Origin: Geosiphon pyriformis
Taxonomy: Eukaryota; Glomeromycota; Glomeromycetes; Archaeosporales; Geosiphonaceae
DNA length: 64,000 bases
Assembly: GCA_016748015.1 (NCBI GenBank)
Contig: JAAOMT010000400.1
Span: 403,163 to 467,162 of the forward strand
Direction: 5' to 3'
Within the stretch, counting starts at the first letter, position 1; each line of letters opens with the position of its first letter. Shown piece after piece: positions 1 through 10,879 of the stretch. Below the pieces are notes generated by a model. The model saw only the letters and a list, made by a program, of their open reading frames with translations, ran no database searches and had not been told where the DNA came from. The position numbers and the translations under genes were made by a program.

Positions 1-325
1 TTGAAATAAAAATATGATTAACTTTTTTTTAGTTAATATTTAACTTTTAACAAATAATATTAAAAATGGTTATACATACAAAAAATATATGTATATTTTA
101 AATTATTATATTTTTATTTATAAACAAAATTAAAATTAGTTAATTTATTAATTAACAAAAACAATAATTTTTTATATATTAATAATTAAATTAAATTAAT
201 TTAAATATTGTTAACAATCACAATTAATTGTTTAATAAAAAATTTAATTTGAAATACAATAACGACTCTATTTTTTATGGTTTTTCGTTTTATTATTGCA
301 AAATAAAAAATTTGAATAAATAATA
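1..325. other. AT-rich intergenic DNA
   Basis: Low-complexity A/T-rich sequence dominated by poly-A, poly-T and TTAAT-like words. I see no open frame, no tRNA-like fold and no recognisable element. It could be an old element beyond recognition. Confidence 0.6.
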
Positions 326-410
326 GGGAATTGCTAAATAGACTCAATTAATTCAGATTTTAACCACATCTCTTGCAATTGAGAATCCTTTTAATTAACG
401 AACTTGAGAA

Positions 411-596
411 CGTCCTTTAGGTACTTTAAATCGCTCTAAACAAAATATTGCTCATCAAGAATCATTTATTCAACGAAATTTATCCCAATTTGAAATTGTT
501 GAAAATGGTTCTTCTCAAATTCAAGTATGTAAATGTAAAATTTGTAAAAAACAAGGCCATAATATTCGGACCTGTCCACAACGAAGTGTTTTTTAA
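411..596 (+). pseudogene. Zinc-knuckle C-terminal coding remnant inside the MITE
   Basis: An open stretch of about 60 codons ends at TAA 594-596. No ATG opens it and an in-frame TGA lies just upstream (405-407), so it is the tail of a longer lost gene. It begins with RPLGTLNRS-like basic residues, similar to the AT-hook-like segment seen before zinc knuckles in MULE-type transposases. It ends with CKICKKQGHNIRTC (543-575), a CX2CX4HX4C knuckle. Visible: the knuckle and its spacing. Inferred: origin from the C-terminus of a transposase. Known: knuckles of the form CXXC..GHN.RTC are common at MULE/FAR1-type protein ends. Confidence 0.6.
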
Positions 597-620
597 TTAT
601 AAAACACTTCGTTGTGGACA
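573..620. repeat. Perfect 20-bp inverted repeat with 8-nt loop
   Basis: Bases 573-592 are the exact reverse complement of 601-620, separated by an A/T loop (593-600). The left arm encodes the last residues of the zinc-knuckle frame (CPQRSVF). The hairpin therefore consists of coding DNA and an inverted copy of it, which suggests the internal deletion that made this element joined inverted copies. Confidence 0.9.
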
Positions 621-720
621 ATTATAATATTCATTAATATGTTCCTATTTATATTGTTGAATACGAAACTATGACGTAAATAATATCACGTGTTGCGGGT
701 GGGTCGATTTAGCAATTCCC

Positions 721-3103
721 TAAATAAATAATAAATTAATCTATTTTATAATTATAATTTTATGCATTTAAATAATTTCTTTGAAAAAATTAAAAGTTTT
801 AAAACTAAAAATTATTTAACAATTAATATTAAATTCAAAACATATATTTAAACATAAAAAATAATTAAGAATTAACTTAATTAATAAGATTATAAACAAT
901 TATAATTTTTTAACAAAAGTATAACCTAGTTATAAACTATGAAATAAAATATTAAGATTTCAAGTAGCCATAATTTATATGCTTTTTACATGTAATTAAT
1001 CATTCAAGTCAGTCAAGATTAAATTAAGTTAAATTTAACAAAAAAAATCTATTTTAAAAAAAAATTAATGTTTTACTATATCTTATTATATTACTTATTT
1101 AATAAATAGTAGTATTCTTATTTAATTTAATATTAAAAGATTAAAACTTTTAAAAAGCCATTATTTAATTAAAAATATTATTACTAACTAAAATATTAGA
1201 AAATATTATATTGTTACCAAATTTAATATTAATTTTAATCTTTAAAATATTATACTTTTTGCATAATTTGCATACTTTATTTTCAAAATCTGTAATTAGT
1301 TTTCTAATTATAATATATATTTACTTTTTAACTTAGTATACAAAGCAAAAAAAATATTAAACAACTTAAAAACTAAAATAACTAAAACACTAATAAATTC
1401 AATAATAAATCTAATTAATTAAACCAAAACAGTTAATTTAAACTTCAAAAAACCAACGAAAAATTTAAGATTAATAACAATAATTATAAAAACAACCAAA
1501 AATATAATAACAAAAAAACCAATAAAACAAAAATTATAACATTTAATTTAATATTAATAAATTAAGAATTAAAATTTTTAAAACTATCAATAAATTTAAA
1601 CAAAAATTTAAGAAAAAATAATATTATTATTTTATAATTTAAAATTAAATAATTTATATTTTTTTAATACTTAAAACAAAAATAACAGCCAAAAGTTTTT
1701 TATCATAATATTTTTTTAAAGTATTAGTTTTAATGATTATAATATTTAAATTTTTTTTTAAACCAAAAATAATAATTGTATATTATAAATATTAAACAAA
1801 ATTAAAAAAATAAAACAAATATTATTATTAATCTAAAAAACCAATTTGTTAATTTAAAGACTATATAACCAGAAAAAAAATTGATCAATTTAATTTAAAA
1901 AGAAAAGTAGAATTAACAACAAAAAAAATTAAAATAAACAATAACATAAAATTACAAACTAACAAACTTAACTTAAGAAAAACAATTTTATCAAAAATAT
2001 CTAAAGTAGTTTTAATATTATTAAAAATAATATTAAAAAAAATATTATAAAAAACAACAACAAAAAAAAATAAAAAATCATAAAAAATTTTGCAATTTTA
2101 AAAAAAAAATTTAATAAACTTAATCTATACAGTAATATTCAAATAAATCTAAAATATAAACTTTATATAAAAACTTTAATATTGTTTTTTGTAATTAAAT
2201 TAAATTCAAAAAAATTATACAAAAATTAAAACACAGTTTTAATATAAATTTATTTTAATTTTAATAATATTATTAAATATTAGAAAAAAAATTATTTATT
2301 TAAAAATTAGTGTATTTTATAAATATTATTAAAAATAATATTAAAAAACAAAAAAAAAGATTGTTTTAGTTTTTATTTAATCAATTCAATTTTTAAGATT
2401 AGATAATTTAATAAGTTAATTAGTTAAAAATATATACAAAAACATATTTTGTTTTGTTTTTAAAACTAACAAAAATTTATTAAAAAATATTTTTATAAAT
2501 AATATAATTAATAATTAATTTTAGTTTATTTTAAAAAATATATTATTATTGTTGTTGTTTATATTAAAAAAAACTAGTTATTACAACAAAAATTTTATTT
2601 AAAACTAAAAAAAAACCATTAATTAAAAAAAAAAGTGGTTTAAAAATTATTAAAGACAGTTTTATATTATTAATATTTTAAAAAAATGTTTTTAAAATGT
2701 TTTGTTTCATTGTTTTTACAACCAAAAAAATTTTTGTGTTAAAATTTTATTACTTATTATATTAAAATAATATTAATAGCTTTTTTATTTTTTGTTTTAA
2801 TCATAACTATAAAAATAAAAAATTTTAATTATTATTAAAAAATACAAAATATATAAATTATTATTAATAAATTAAAAAAATTATATAAAGTTTTTCTTTT
2901 TTATAATTCTATATTTATAATTAAAATAAAAAATAAACAAATTTTGTTTATATAACTATTTTAAAAAAAATTATAATAAAAATAATTAAATAATATTTTA
3001 TTAAAATGCTTTTTTTAAATAAAAAAACTCTTTTTTTGACTTAAGTAAAAGTTTTTTTTTTATTTAAAAACTTTTAAAATAGTATATTAAAAAAAGCAAA
3101 AAC
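721..3103. other. Long AT-rich tract with no recognisable gene
   Basis: About 2.4 kb of A/T-rich sequence with many A, T and TTAAT runs. I looked on both strands for remnants of the reverse transcriptase, integrase, dUTPase and transposase motifs found elsewhere in the window and could not identify any. It may be an older, unreadable layer of transposon sequence. The last part (about 3100-3180) grades into the 5' region of the LINE. Confidence 0.55.
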
Positions 3104-3249
3104 AAAAAAAAACTTCTTTCCTTCCTTCATCCAAAATTCACAAAAAAAAGAGTTAAAAATTTTTTCGAAAGAAGTTTTTTACCGTTCAGTACGATAAATC
3201 AAAACCGTTCTTCAATTACGAGGCCACTGTTGGCTCTGTTATTGCTGTT

Positions 3250-5043
3250 ATGAAAAAAACTGCTAAAGTTTCTGGTTCTGAGAGTGGTTTTAAGGTGGTT
3301 GCATTAAGGAAGAAGAGGAAGGGAGGTGCATTGGCAGAGGGTGTTGATAATAAAGGGGTTACTGCTGGAGTTCCTGGTGTTTGTTCATGGGATTCGGAGA
3401 CTGGGGACACTACTGAGTCTGAAAGTGTTGATATGGAAAAGGAGTGTCTGGTGGAGGAAACCAGCTTTGATTATGGTGAAGGTGGAGTTCTGGCTGGTGG
3501 AGATTATGATCAGACACCCACGAGTTCAAAGGTTAGAACCAAAAAGACGTTGGGCAAGCCATTGGGAAAGATTGACTTCTCAAAAGATAATAGTAATGAT
3601 GGTGTTCTCTTGGATGCTCCTCTTGAGCTCCCTCTTTCTTTGAAAAATTTGGTTAACGTTCCAGTCAGGAAGTTATTCACATTGGATATTGGCTTGGATA
3701 AAGTGGCCAGCAAATTCTCTCAGGAAAAACTTGTGGTGGTGAGAAAATTATTTTCTGGAATTAATGGTTTTGGGGGGGCGTCTACCCCCTCAAAATTCTC
3801 AGAGATCATCAGAGTAACATTCACTTCCGAATCGAGTCTAATAAAGGCTACTGAAAAGGCTACTGGTGCGAATATCATGGTAAACACTGATCTTAAGAAA
3901 TCATCTGGGTGATCAGATCAGGCTGTAGTCATGAAAAAAATTCCAATTGGAACATTGGCTGAGGCTGTGCGTGCTGCACTATCCAAGTTTGGAGTTATTA
4001 AGGTGATCAAGATGCAGTTAATTGGGCTGTGGCAGAAGGCAATGGTGGAATTCGAACGATCGAATCAGGCTGATTTGGTTGTAGCTGAGTGGTCCATCTT
4101 AATTGGGAAAGATGCTGTACGTGTGACTAGGGCTGATTCAGACAAGAAAGCGTGGGATGTAAGGGACCAACATAAGGCACTGTTATACACATTGCCGATG
4201 GGGACCAATGCTCATGATATCTGAGACTTTGTTAGATCTGTGGGTGAGAAAATGTGCATTATTGATCATCATTCTGTTACGTATGCTTGGGCCAGGTGCG
4301 CTGTTGTTTGTTTCAACTCTGCTGAATCATTGGATGCTGTTGTGGGAACCACACTAGTACTCAGAAACACCAATCTTTGCTGGTCTTGCCTCATTTCTGC
4401 TAAATGCGCCAAGTGTAAGAAATTGGGTCACACATCATTGGGTTGTGCAGTTGGTGGGAAATTATCTTCTGGTAGTTTGCTGCATAGAGTTCTCTCGGAT
4501 ACGGATAAAAGCAGGCTAGCAACCATCTATGCCAAACGCTTGGCTCCAGTTGCCCGTCTGGTCTCTTTTGGTGGTCTTTCTTGGGCAGAGGTTGCTCGCG
4601 GGTCTTTTTTGCCCCCCCTTTCTGGTCAGAACGTTGTGGTGAATAATGGCTTCTCTTCGGAGATAAAGCTGTCCCAACTGGTTGTGATAGAAGTCAATAA
4701 TAGGTTCACCGCTCTTGAGCGCAGTTTTGCCAGTTTCGCGGAGCAAGTTGGTAAGCTGGCTAAGAAGTTGGATGCACTTGGGCCAACAGTTCCTCAGCCT
4801 AGCCCTGGATGTCAGCCATTGGTGACCCCTTCATCACAGGATCAAGGGGCGGATGTAGTGATGAGTGAGGGTTCGGATGTGTCCACTAGTGGTGGGAATG
4901 TCGTGGGAGCGGTGTCTTTTGATATGTCTTCGGTGTCTAAGCTGGAAGACAGCATGAAGTGTCTAATGGAGACGGTTCTGGGCCTTTCAGCCAAAGTGGA
5001 TAGTATAAGTGTGCTTTCGGTGTCTCTACCCCTCACTCAATGA
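3250..5043 (+). pseudogene. LINE ORF1 (RNA-binding/gag-like protein with zinc knuckle)
   Basis: One frame runs from ATG 3250 to TGA 5041-5043, interrupted only by TGA at 3910-3912 and TGA at 4222-4224. Both could have arisen by single transitions at CGA or TGG codons. The N-terminal third is charged and basic (KKRKGG near residue 18). The middle, about residues 225-380, contains an RRM-like stretch. A CX2CX4HX4C knuckle (CAKCKKLGHTSLGC) lies at about 4408-4449. The C-terminal part is Ser/Val rich with a likely coiled segment. The role by family is to bind LINE RNA in the ribonucleoprotein. ATG 3250 was chosen as the first ATG in the open frame. The last codon overlaps the ORF2 ATG by ATGA. 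Confidence 0.8.
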
Positions 5044-5834
5044 GCAGTTTAGTCTGGAAAGTTGCTATGTGCAATGTCAGGGGCATGAACAATCCCGCTA
5101 AGCAAGAAGACATTATTAGGTGGCATAAGGAAATGAACAATTTGGTCTCTATCATTACTGAAACGAAATTAAAAAGTAGGATTTGTCTGTGGATTGTAGA
5201 CAAATTTGATGGTGTCCGAGTGTTCTCTTCTGGTTTGGACCCCAATCACTTGGGTGTGGGTGTTGCTGTTATCATGGATGTTTCTTTGGCTCATCATGTG
5301 TATAAGGTTTCTAAGGTGCCTAGTCGGCTCTTTTCCATTAAATTACTTTTTAAGGGCAAACTTTCTGTGTCAATTTTGGGGCTTTATGCTGGTGCTTCTT
5401 TGGTGGTTCAGTTCTTTCAGGCTGGTGAAATCAATTCTCTCATTGCAAAGGCTGTCAACAAATTTTCTTTCATCATTTTTGGTGGCGATTTTAATGAAAA
5501 CAGCTCTCATAAAAGTGCAAGTTTCAAAAGATGCTTGGATTTGGGTCTAGTCAATTCTTTAGTTGGTAGCTCGGCTGTAAAAATGCCCACTTGGGAAAAT
5601 TTTAGGGGTGTTAAAAAAACAATTGATTACATGTTTGTCTCCTCGAGTCTTGTCAATGCAATAGTGCATCGTGAAGTTTTGAATATCAGTGAGCATTTTG
5701 ACATGGACCATCAAGCTGTTTTAGTGGATTTGGGTTTGGGCGGGCTTTTGGATACGCGTTTGAATTCTCTTCGCAAGCAAGCGAATAAAAACCATTGGAA
5801 GTTTGATGTCAAAAGTGCCAATGAAGCTAAGTAG
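5040..5834 (+). pseudogene. LINE ORF2 N-terminus: EEP-type endonuclease domain
   Basis: ATG 5040 overlaps the ORF1 stop in ATGA, the arrangement used for termination-reinitiation in many LINEs. The 264 residues contain an ordered endonuclease/exonuclease/phosphatase signature: Asn in CNVRG (about residue 12), Glu in ITETK (about 40), Asp and Asn in GGDFNE (about 150), Asp in IDYMF (about 197) and DH in MDHQAV (about 223). The domain would nick target DNA to prime reverse transcription. All expected catalytic residues look present. The frame ends at TAG 5832-5834 but continues in the same frame beyond, so TAG is a disabling mutation (TGG or CAG are possible ancestors), not a natural end. Confidence 0.85.
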
Positions 5835-8330
5835 TTGGAGTTCAGGGATGCCTCAGCTGCTAATATCTCTATGTTTTCGGATGCTTTTGGTGTGGCAGTA
5901 AGATTTTCAGATTTGGACGCTATGTGGGTTTTTGTTCGCAAGATTATGGTTCTTTCAGTGGGTGGTACATTTAAGAAAAGATGGTTCAAAGGTTTTGATG
6001 GTGTTTTTACCAAGACTTCTTCTAGGTTTCACAAGCTGGAGCTGCTGGTTTCTAAGTTGGTCAAGGCTTCACGTTTGGCTTCTAGTGATGGTTTTGCTTC
6101 TTTGTTGGAGGTGTGGCACAGACTCAACTCTCCTGGTGCATCGGTGATTAAGTCTCTGTTTCTTTCAGGTTCTAATTTTGATCTTATTCATTCTGCGCTG
6201 GCCAAAGCAAGAAAATCATACCGCTCTTTCAAATTAGTGGAATCCAAGCATGCTAAGGAATCCTTGATTAAGCAGGCTATTGGTAAGAGGATGGAGAGTT
6301 TTGAGCTGAACAAGAGTCACATCATTAGGAGTGTTTTGGAGCGTCCTTTTCGCAAGGTGGTCCTGGATCATTTGGTTGTAGATGATGAGTTGATTTTAGA
6401 GCCTGTTTTGGTTAAGTCTAAGGTGGACAAAATTATGGAGGGATGGACCAGAAAATGTGAGGTGGTGTCTGACTTGTCTGAGGATTGGGCTCGTCAATAT
6501 TGGCCTCTGGATTATGTGTTCGATGGTGCTTTTTCTGATGTTATGTGTTCGATTAGTTTTGATGAGTTGTCGGCTGTTGTTAAGGATCTTCCTGAGGAAA
6601 AGCGGCTGGTCTTTCTAGTATCTCCAACAAATTATGGAAACATTGCGACAAATCTGTTTTGGATATGCTTTTGGTGCTCTTGAATTTTTGTTTGGTTGGC
6701 AAGTCAATCCCTGGGCCTTGAAGAGAAGCTTGGGTTTTAATGATTCCTAAACCATATGAATAGGAAGGTGTTCTCATGAACACCCATCCTATAGCTTTAA
6801 TTGAAACGGCCCACAAGATTCTCTCCAAGATCCTTTCAGATAGGATCTCTCTGGCTTGCAGCACTTTTGATGTTCTTTGTGGGGACAATTTTTCGGTTTT
6901 GAAGGGTACAACAATGCAATCTCCCATTTTTGCTATCGGTTCTGTGGTTGAGGATGCCTTGGAGAAGAACCGTGAACTTTGGCTGGTTTTACAGGACATG
7001 CGCAAGGCTTATGACTCGGTTGGTTGAGAACATCTTAGGAGGAGTCTAGTCAGGATCAAAATGTGTGACAGGTTTATTAGATTTTTTGGCAGTATTCACA
7101 ATGGTTACGTCAACAGAGTGATGACTGACTTTGGCTTGACTGGTGGATATTGTGTCCACGATGGGCTGGATTAGGGAAAAGTCTTCTCGCCTCTTCTCTA
7201 GTGTATTTTTTATGATTCACTTTTGTGCGAGGTCAAGAGACAGGATAGTGTGTATGGCTACAGATTGAATTCTCATTTCATATCCAGAACTGGCCGGGTG
7301 GATCCTCAAGCTGGGCTGTCTTCGTTTCTTGCTGCCAGCACTTTTGTTGATAATACTATTTGGGTTGGTAGCAGCCAGGCTGCTACACAACGCATCCTTG
7401 ATGTTGTTAGTGAGTTTTTTAGGTTTAATGATATTTCTGTAAACAATGACAAAACAGTGGCCATACCCATCAATTGCCGGGTGCTGGATCCTCGTTTAAC
7501 TATCAGTGGTGTGCCTATTTCCATTGCCAAGAAAGGGGAATCTCATCGCTATTTGGGTATTTTTTTGTCTTCTGAGAGTTTTTCGAAGCTTAGTTTGGCT
7601 AAAGCTCAGGCTGATGTATGGTTTTTTGTGAATCTTGTTTTGAGAAAGGTAATTTCGGACAAGCAGTGTGCATATTTGGTGTCTGCAGTTCTTTTCCCTA
7701 TCATCAGCTACAGGACTCAGTTCAGTTTCATTTCTGTTGGTGTTTGTAATAAATGGGATGCTTTGGTACGCAAGATCTTAAAGTCCAAGTTTGAATTGTC
7801 ACGTGATTTCCCTAGTAATGCACTTCATCACCCCTCTTTGTACAATTTAAAAACTTTCGAACAGATCCAAGCTGAGAGTAAATCGGCCTCCATTGTTGCT
7901 TTTGCAAATTCTACTGGTGTTTTGGGTCGCTTGTTTTCTCATAGATCTCATGACCTTCAGATTCTCAGCTGGCGTCCTCGTCATCCCTTGTTGTTTCCGG
8001 CTCGTGTTAGTGTTAGTCCCTCAGATAATTTTTTGGTGGGTGTGATTTGCATTTTTTCTGGGTGTGATTTGTCTTTGGGAGGCTCTCTAGCTTGCGCTTT
8101 TCATCATCGGTGTGGTACTCCTATGTCTTTGGTTCTTGGTGAATCCTGTTTTTTCAAGTGCATCTCTTTGCTCAAGCATTATGAAATTGCTTTCGTGGAA
8201 CAGCTTCATGACCGTAATGGTGATGTTTTCAGTTGGGGAACCTTCAAGCATTGGAAGAGGCTGGACCCTCGTGGCCCAGTCCCTTTCTGGTTTAATTTTT
8301 CCGTTCGCTTTCTTGGTAGCGTTGTGCCTC
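5835..8330 (+). pseudogene. LINE ORF2 middle: linker and reverse transcriptase, disrupted
   Basis: The frame continues from the endonuclease to about 6620 (KDLPEEK region), then the coding frame changes between 6600 and 6776. From there RT motifs read in the next frame: IALIETAHKILSK (about 6785-6830), a QSPIFAIGS stretch, and QDMRKAYDSV with the first catalytic Asp (about 6993-7021). TGA 7025-7027 and a TAG near 7173 interrupt. The YADD-type box reads FVDN at about 7340 (FVDNTIW), so the second catalytic Asp is Asn, as expected from a G-to-A change. The thumb and connection region follow to about 8330. A full-length parent would be one ORF; this copy has lost RT function. Confidence 0.85.
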
Positions 8331-9727
8331 TCTCCTCAAATTCTTCTTTGGTGGATGGTCATGCTGTGTCTGATATTCATCTTTTTTATGATTTTGGTGT
8401 AATTTGTGACACTTTGCCAACCATTGATGCTGCCTGCCTTTCTGTGTATACGGATAGATCTCTTTCTGGTCTGGGCACTGTTGACATAAAGGCAGGTGCT
8501 GCCATTTTTTTTGAGGACATTAACTTGGGTTTGGGTGTTGGAGTGTCTGGTTTGGTTTCTTCTACTCTGACAGAACTACAAGCCATAGCTTTGGCTCTGG
8601 AGTGTGTTTCTTTTTCTCATTCGATTGACTTGTTCTCAGATAGCCAGGCTGCTTTAAATGCATGTAGGTCGGAGTCTTTGCTGGTTCGTCTGGATTTCAG
8701 GAACCGCTGTTGGATCGAGTGTTGTCACATTGCCACCGTCATTCGTCAAAAGAATTTGGATGTGAATTGGGTTAAGGTGAAAGGTCATTCAGGTGTCTTA
8801 AGCAATGAGCATGCTAATACGCTTGCCAAAAGTGCTGCTCTCTTTTCTTGGTGCCTACCTTATTTAGTCAGTAAACGTTTTCTATGTGCTGGTAGTACAG
8901 CAGTTTCTGGTAACTCTAGACACTTTGTTCGTGATGTTTTCCAGTCAGTTCATTGAGCTCGTTGGGAGATTGGAGTTGGTTCTTGAGTTGTGGATGATAA
9001 TTTACGTGCTGATATCAATTGGTCTAAGTTTTCTATGGTGTGGCATCCCAATTCTTACTTGGCATCTGGTTTTACCAGCATGCACATGGCAGGTTGTCAT
9101 ACTTACTTTATGAAGGCTCTCTATCATCAGCTTCCTGTTGCTGTGCACAAGCGTTTATATGATAGGAGATACCCCAGTGTGGTCTGTCTGTTTTGTGGTA
9201 ACGTTGAGACCTCGGATCATGTCTTTTCATGTCCTCAGAATGCCGTTGGCCGTGCTCGTTTGTTGGGCGCACATGCTTCAGCTTGGGAGGCTCTTTCTGG
9301 TCTTTTTCGCTCTTCTTCATGTATCTTACAGACCTTGGCTTCTTGTGTTTCTGAGGTTGGAGTTGGTGTTGCTCTGTATAAGGGCTTTGTTTTCGATGAA
9401 TGGTTTCATGAGTCTGTCTCGGTTTTTAAAGATTCTAAGGAAGGTGCTAGGAGAATTGTGAGCTTTGTGCATGAGTTTTGTCTAGCATTTCGGGATGATG
9501 TTTGGTTGGTCCAAGCCAGACACCGAGCATTTATGGAAAGGCACGGTTTGATTCCACGTGATGGCTCTGCTCTTGCTTCAGTTTCTGGTCTGCCTATGGT
9601 GTTTTCGGCTAGTGTGATCAGATTGCTGGGGGTGGCTAAGGCTTTTGAAGTTGGTTTCAGGTTTCATAAGTTTTGTCCTTTTTTTTCAGGTATTGGAGAT
9701 CCAGTTTCTGTGCATATAGGTATATAG
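8331..9727 (+). pseudogene. LINE ORF2 C-terminus: RNase H and zinc finger
   Basis: RNase H motifs are in order: YTDRS (first Asp, about 8450), TELQAIALAL (Glu, about 8570), FSDSQAAL (Asp, about 8635) and a KGHSG...NEHAN end (about 8785-8815), where the usual last Asp is Asn. After the RNase H, TGA 8954-8956 and a TGA just before 8990 break the frame. The rest (8990-9727) carries an RT-associated zinc finger, CLFCGN..SDHVFSCP (CX2CX8HX4C, about 9188-9233), and a conserved tail ending at TAG 9725-9727. RNase H would remove RNA from the cDNA hybrid. The two TGA stops fit CGA-to-TGA decay. Confidence 0.85.
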
Positions 9728-10224
9728 TGTAGTTCTGACTGGCCTGAGTGGCTGGTCACGTGTAGAAAGCGCATGATTTGCACCTAGTTTAGATCATTTG
9801 TATGATGTATAGCACTAAGTTGCATTTAGACTTCACTCATAAAAAATAAAAAAAAAAGCCAACTTTTTTTAAAAAAAAACATTATTTTTAATTTAAAGTT
9901 TTTTTTTTGGTTGTAAATAATAATTTTTTTATTTTAAATAATAATAATAATAATATACAGTCAAATTTAAAATAACTTATACTAAAATAACTTATAACTT
10001 GTAATAAACTATAGTATTTTGAATCTATTAATTTGATAATTAAAGAATTTTTATGTTTATAACCTATATTTGTAATACCTAATAATTTATAACTTTTTAC
10101 TATTAATATAGATTATTTCAAGTGTTAAATTTAGTTTAAATTCTGCTGATTTTGGTAAAATTGCAGTAAAACAAACCAATATTTTTATGACTAAAAATAC
10201 TATATAATAATATAATATTACTTA

Positions 10225-10556
10225 TTTAACAGAATAATTATTAATTATGTAAATAATTAAGTCAAAGTTTTGAATTGTTCCAAGTTTTAAATTATTATCA
10301 ATTGTGTAAGTAATCAAGTCAAAATTTTAAATTGTCTCAACTTTTAAATTATTACTAATCTTATGAGTAATTAAGTTATAATTTTAAATTGTTCTAAGTT
10401 TTAAATTATTATTAATTGTATAAATAATCAAGTCAAAGTTTTGAATTGTTTTAAGCTCTAAATTATTATTGATTGTATGAGTAATCAAAACAGAGTTTCG
10501 AATTGTTTTAAGTTTTAAATTATTATCAATTGTGTGAATAATCAAGTTGAATTTTT
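10225..10556. repeat. Tandem array, 57-bp unit, about six copies
   Basis: A unit containing AATCAAGTCAAAGTTTT... followed by GAATTGTTNTAAGTTTTAAA recurs with the GTC-type anchor at 10261, 10318, 10375, 10432, 10489 and 10546, an exact 57-bp step. Copies differ mainly by A/G and C/T changes. It lies between the left TIR and the transposase of the pogo-like element. Repeated subterminal units often bind transposase in other DNA transposons; that role here is inference. Confidence 0.9.
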
Positions 10557-10879
10557 AGATTAGCTTTATTTGATCAAAGTTTTAATTATACTTTTCTTTG
10601 TTTTTTGATTCTATTATATCTAATAGTAAAAAGCATGCTATCTTTTTAGCTTGTGTTTTACAAAGTTATAAAAATACTATACTTTATAATAAGCTTATAG
10701 TGTTTAATTAATATTATGCAAATAATAAAAACCAATTAAAAACTGCAAAACACTTTAAAAAAAATGGTTTTTCATATATAAAATAGTCTTTAATTTCAGC
10801 TTGAATCAAAAATAAATCAAATTTTTGTCTATAAGCAAATATAATATATGACTTAACTAATAAGCATATATGTATAGTA

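Larger units (their letters stand above)
326..720 (+). mobile_element. Short inverted-repeat DNA element (MITE-like, 395 bp)
   Basis: Terminal inverted repeats GGGAATTGCTAAAT (326-339) and its exact complement (707-720) bound a segment clearly richer in G/C than its surroundings. TA dinucleotides flank both ends (324-325 and 721-722), which fits a TA target duplication, although the A/T-rich flanks also allow longer duplications. Inside are the zinc-knuckle end of a coding frame (411-596) and a perfect 20-bp hairpin (573-620). There is no room for a full transposase, so the element is non-autonomous and probably an internal-deletion derivative of a larger transposon. The superfamily cannot be fixed from the ends alone. 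Confidence 0.75.
3104..9857 (+). mobile_element. Near full-length non-LTR retrotransposon (LINE), inactive
   Basis: Two-ORF LINE: ORF1 with a zinc knuckle, then ORF2 with apurinic-like EEP endonuclease, reverse transcriptase, RNase H and a C-terminal zinc finger. It has a short 5' leader (about 3104-3249), a 3' UTR after 9727 and an A-rich tail at 9841-9857. A/T runs on both sides (around 3089-3103 and 9848-9863) hide an exact target duplication, so the 5' end is approximate. The body is far more G/C-rich than the flanking DNA, showing it arrived later. At least six in-frame stops, one frame change and Asp-to-Asn changes in the RT and RNase H active sites make it dead. Confidence 0.9.

Noticed and set aside
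573-620. Rho-independent terminator
   Set aside because: The stem-loop is perfect and close to a T run, but the context is a eukaryotic inverted-repeat transposon; the hairpin is better explained by inverted duplication.
1-3103. Organellar (mitochondrial) DNA because of extreme A/T content
   Set aside because: No organellar genes or tRNAs are seen, and the tract is continuous with nuclear-type LINE, DNA transposon and LTR elements.
3089-3103. Target duplication for the LINE with 9848-9863
   Set aside because: Both sides are A-rich with a shared AAAAAAAGC, but the match is imperfect and expected by chance next to the poly-A tail.
10225-10556. Possible CRISPR array
   Set aside because: The 57-bp units are directly adjacent with no unique spacers and lie inside a eukaryotic DNA transposon.
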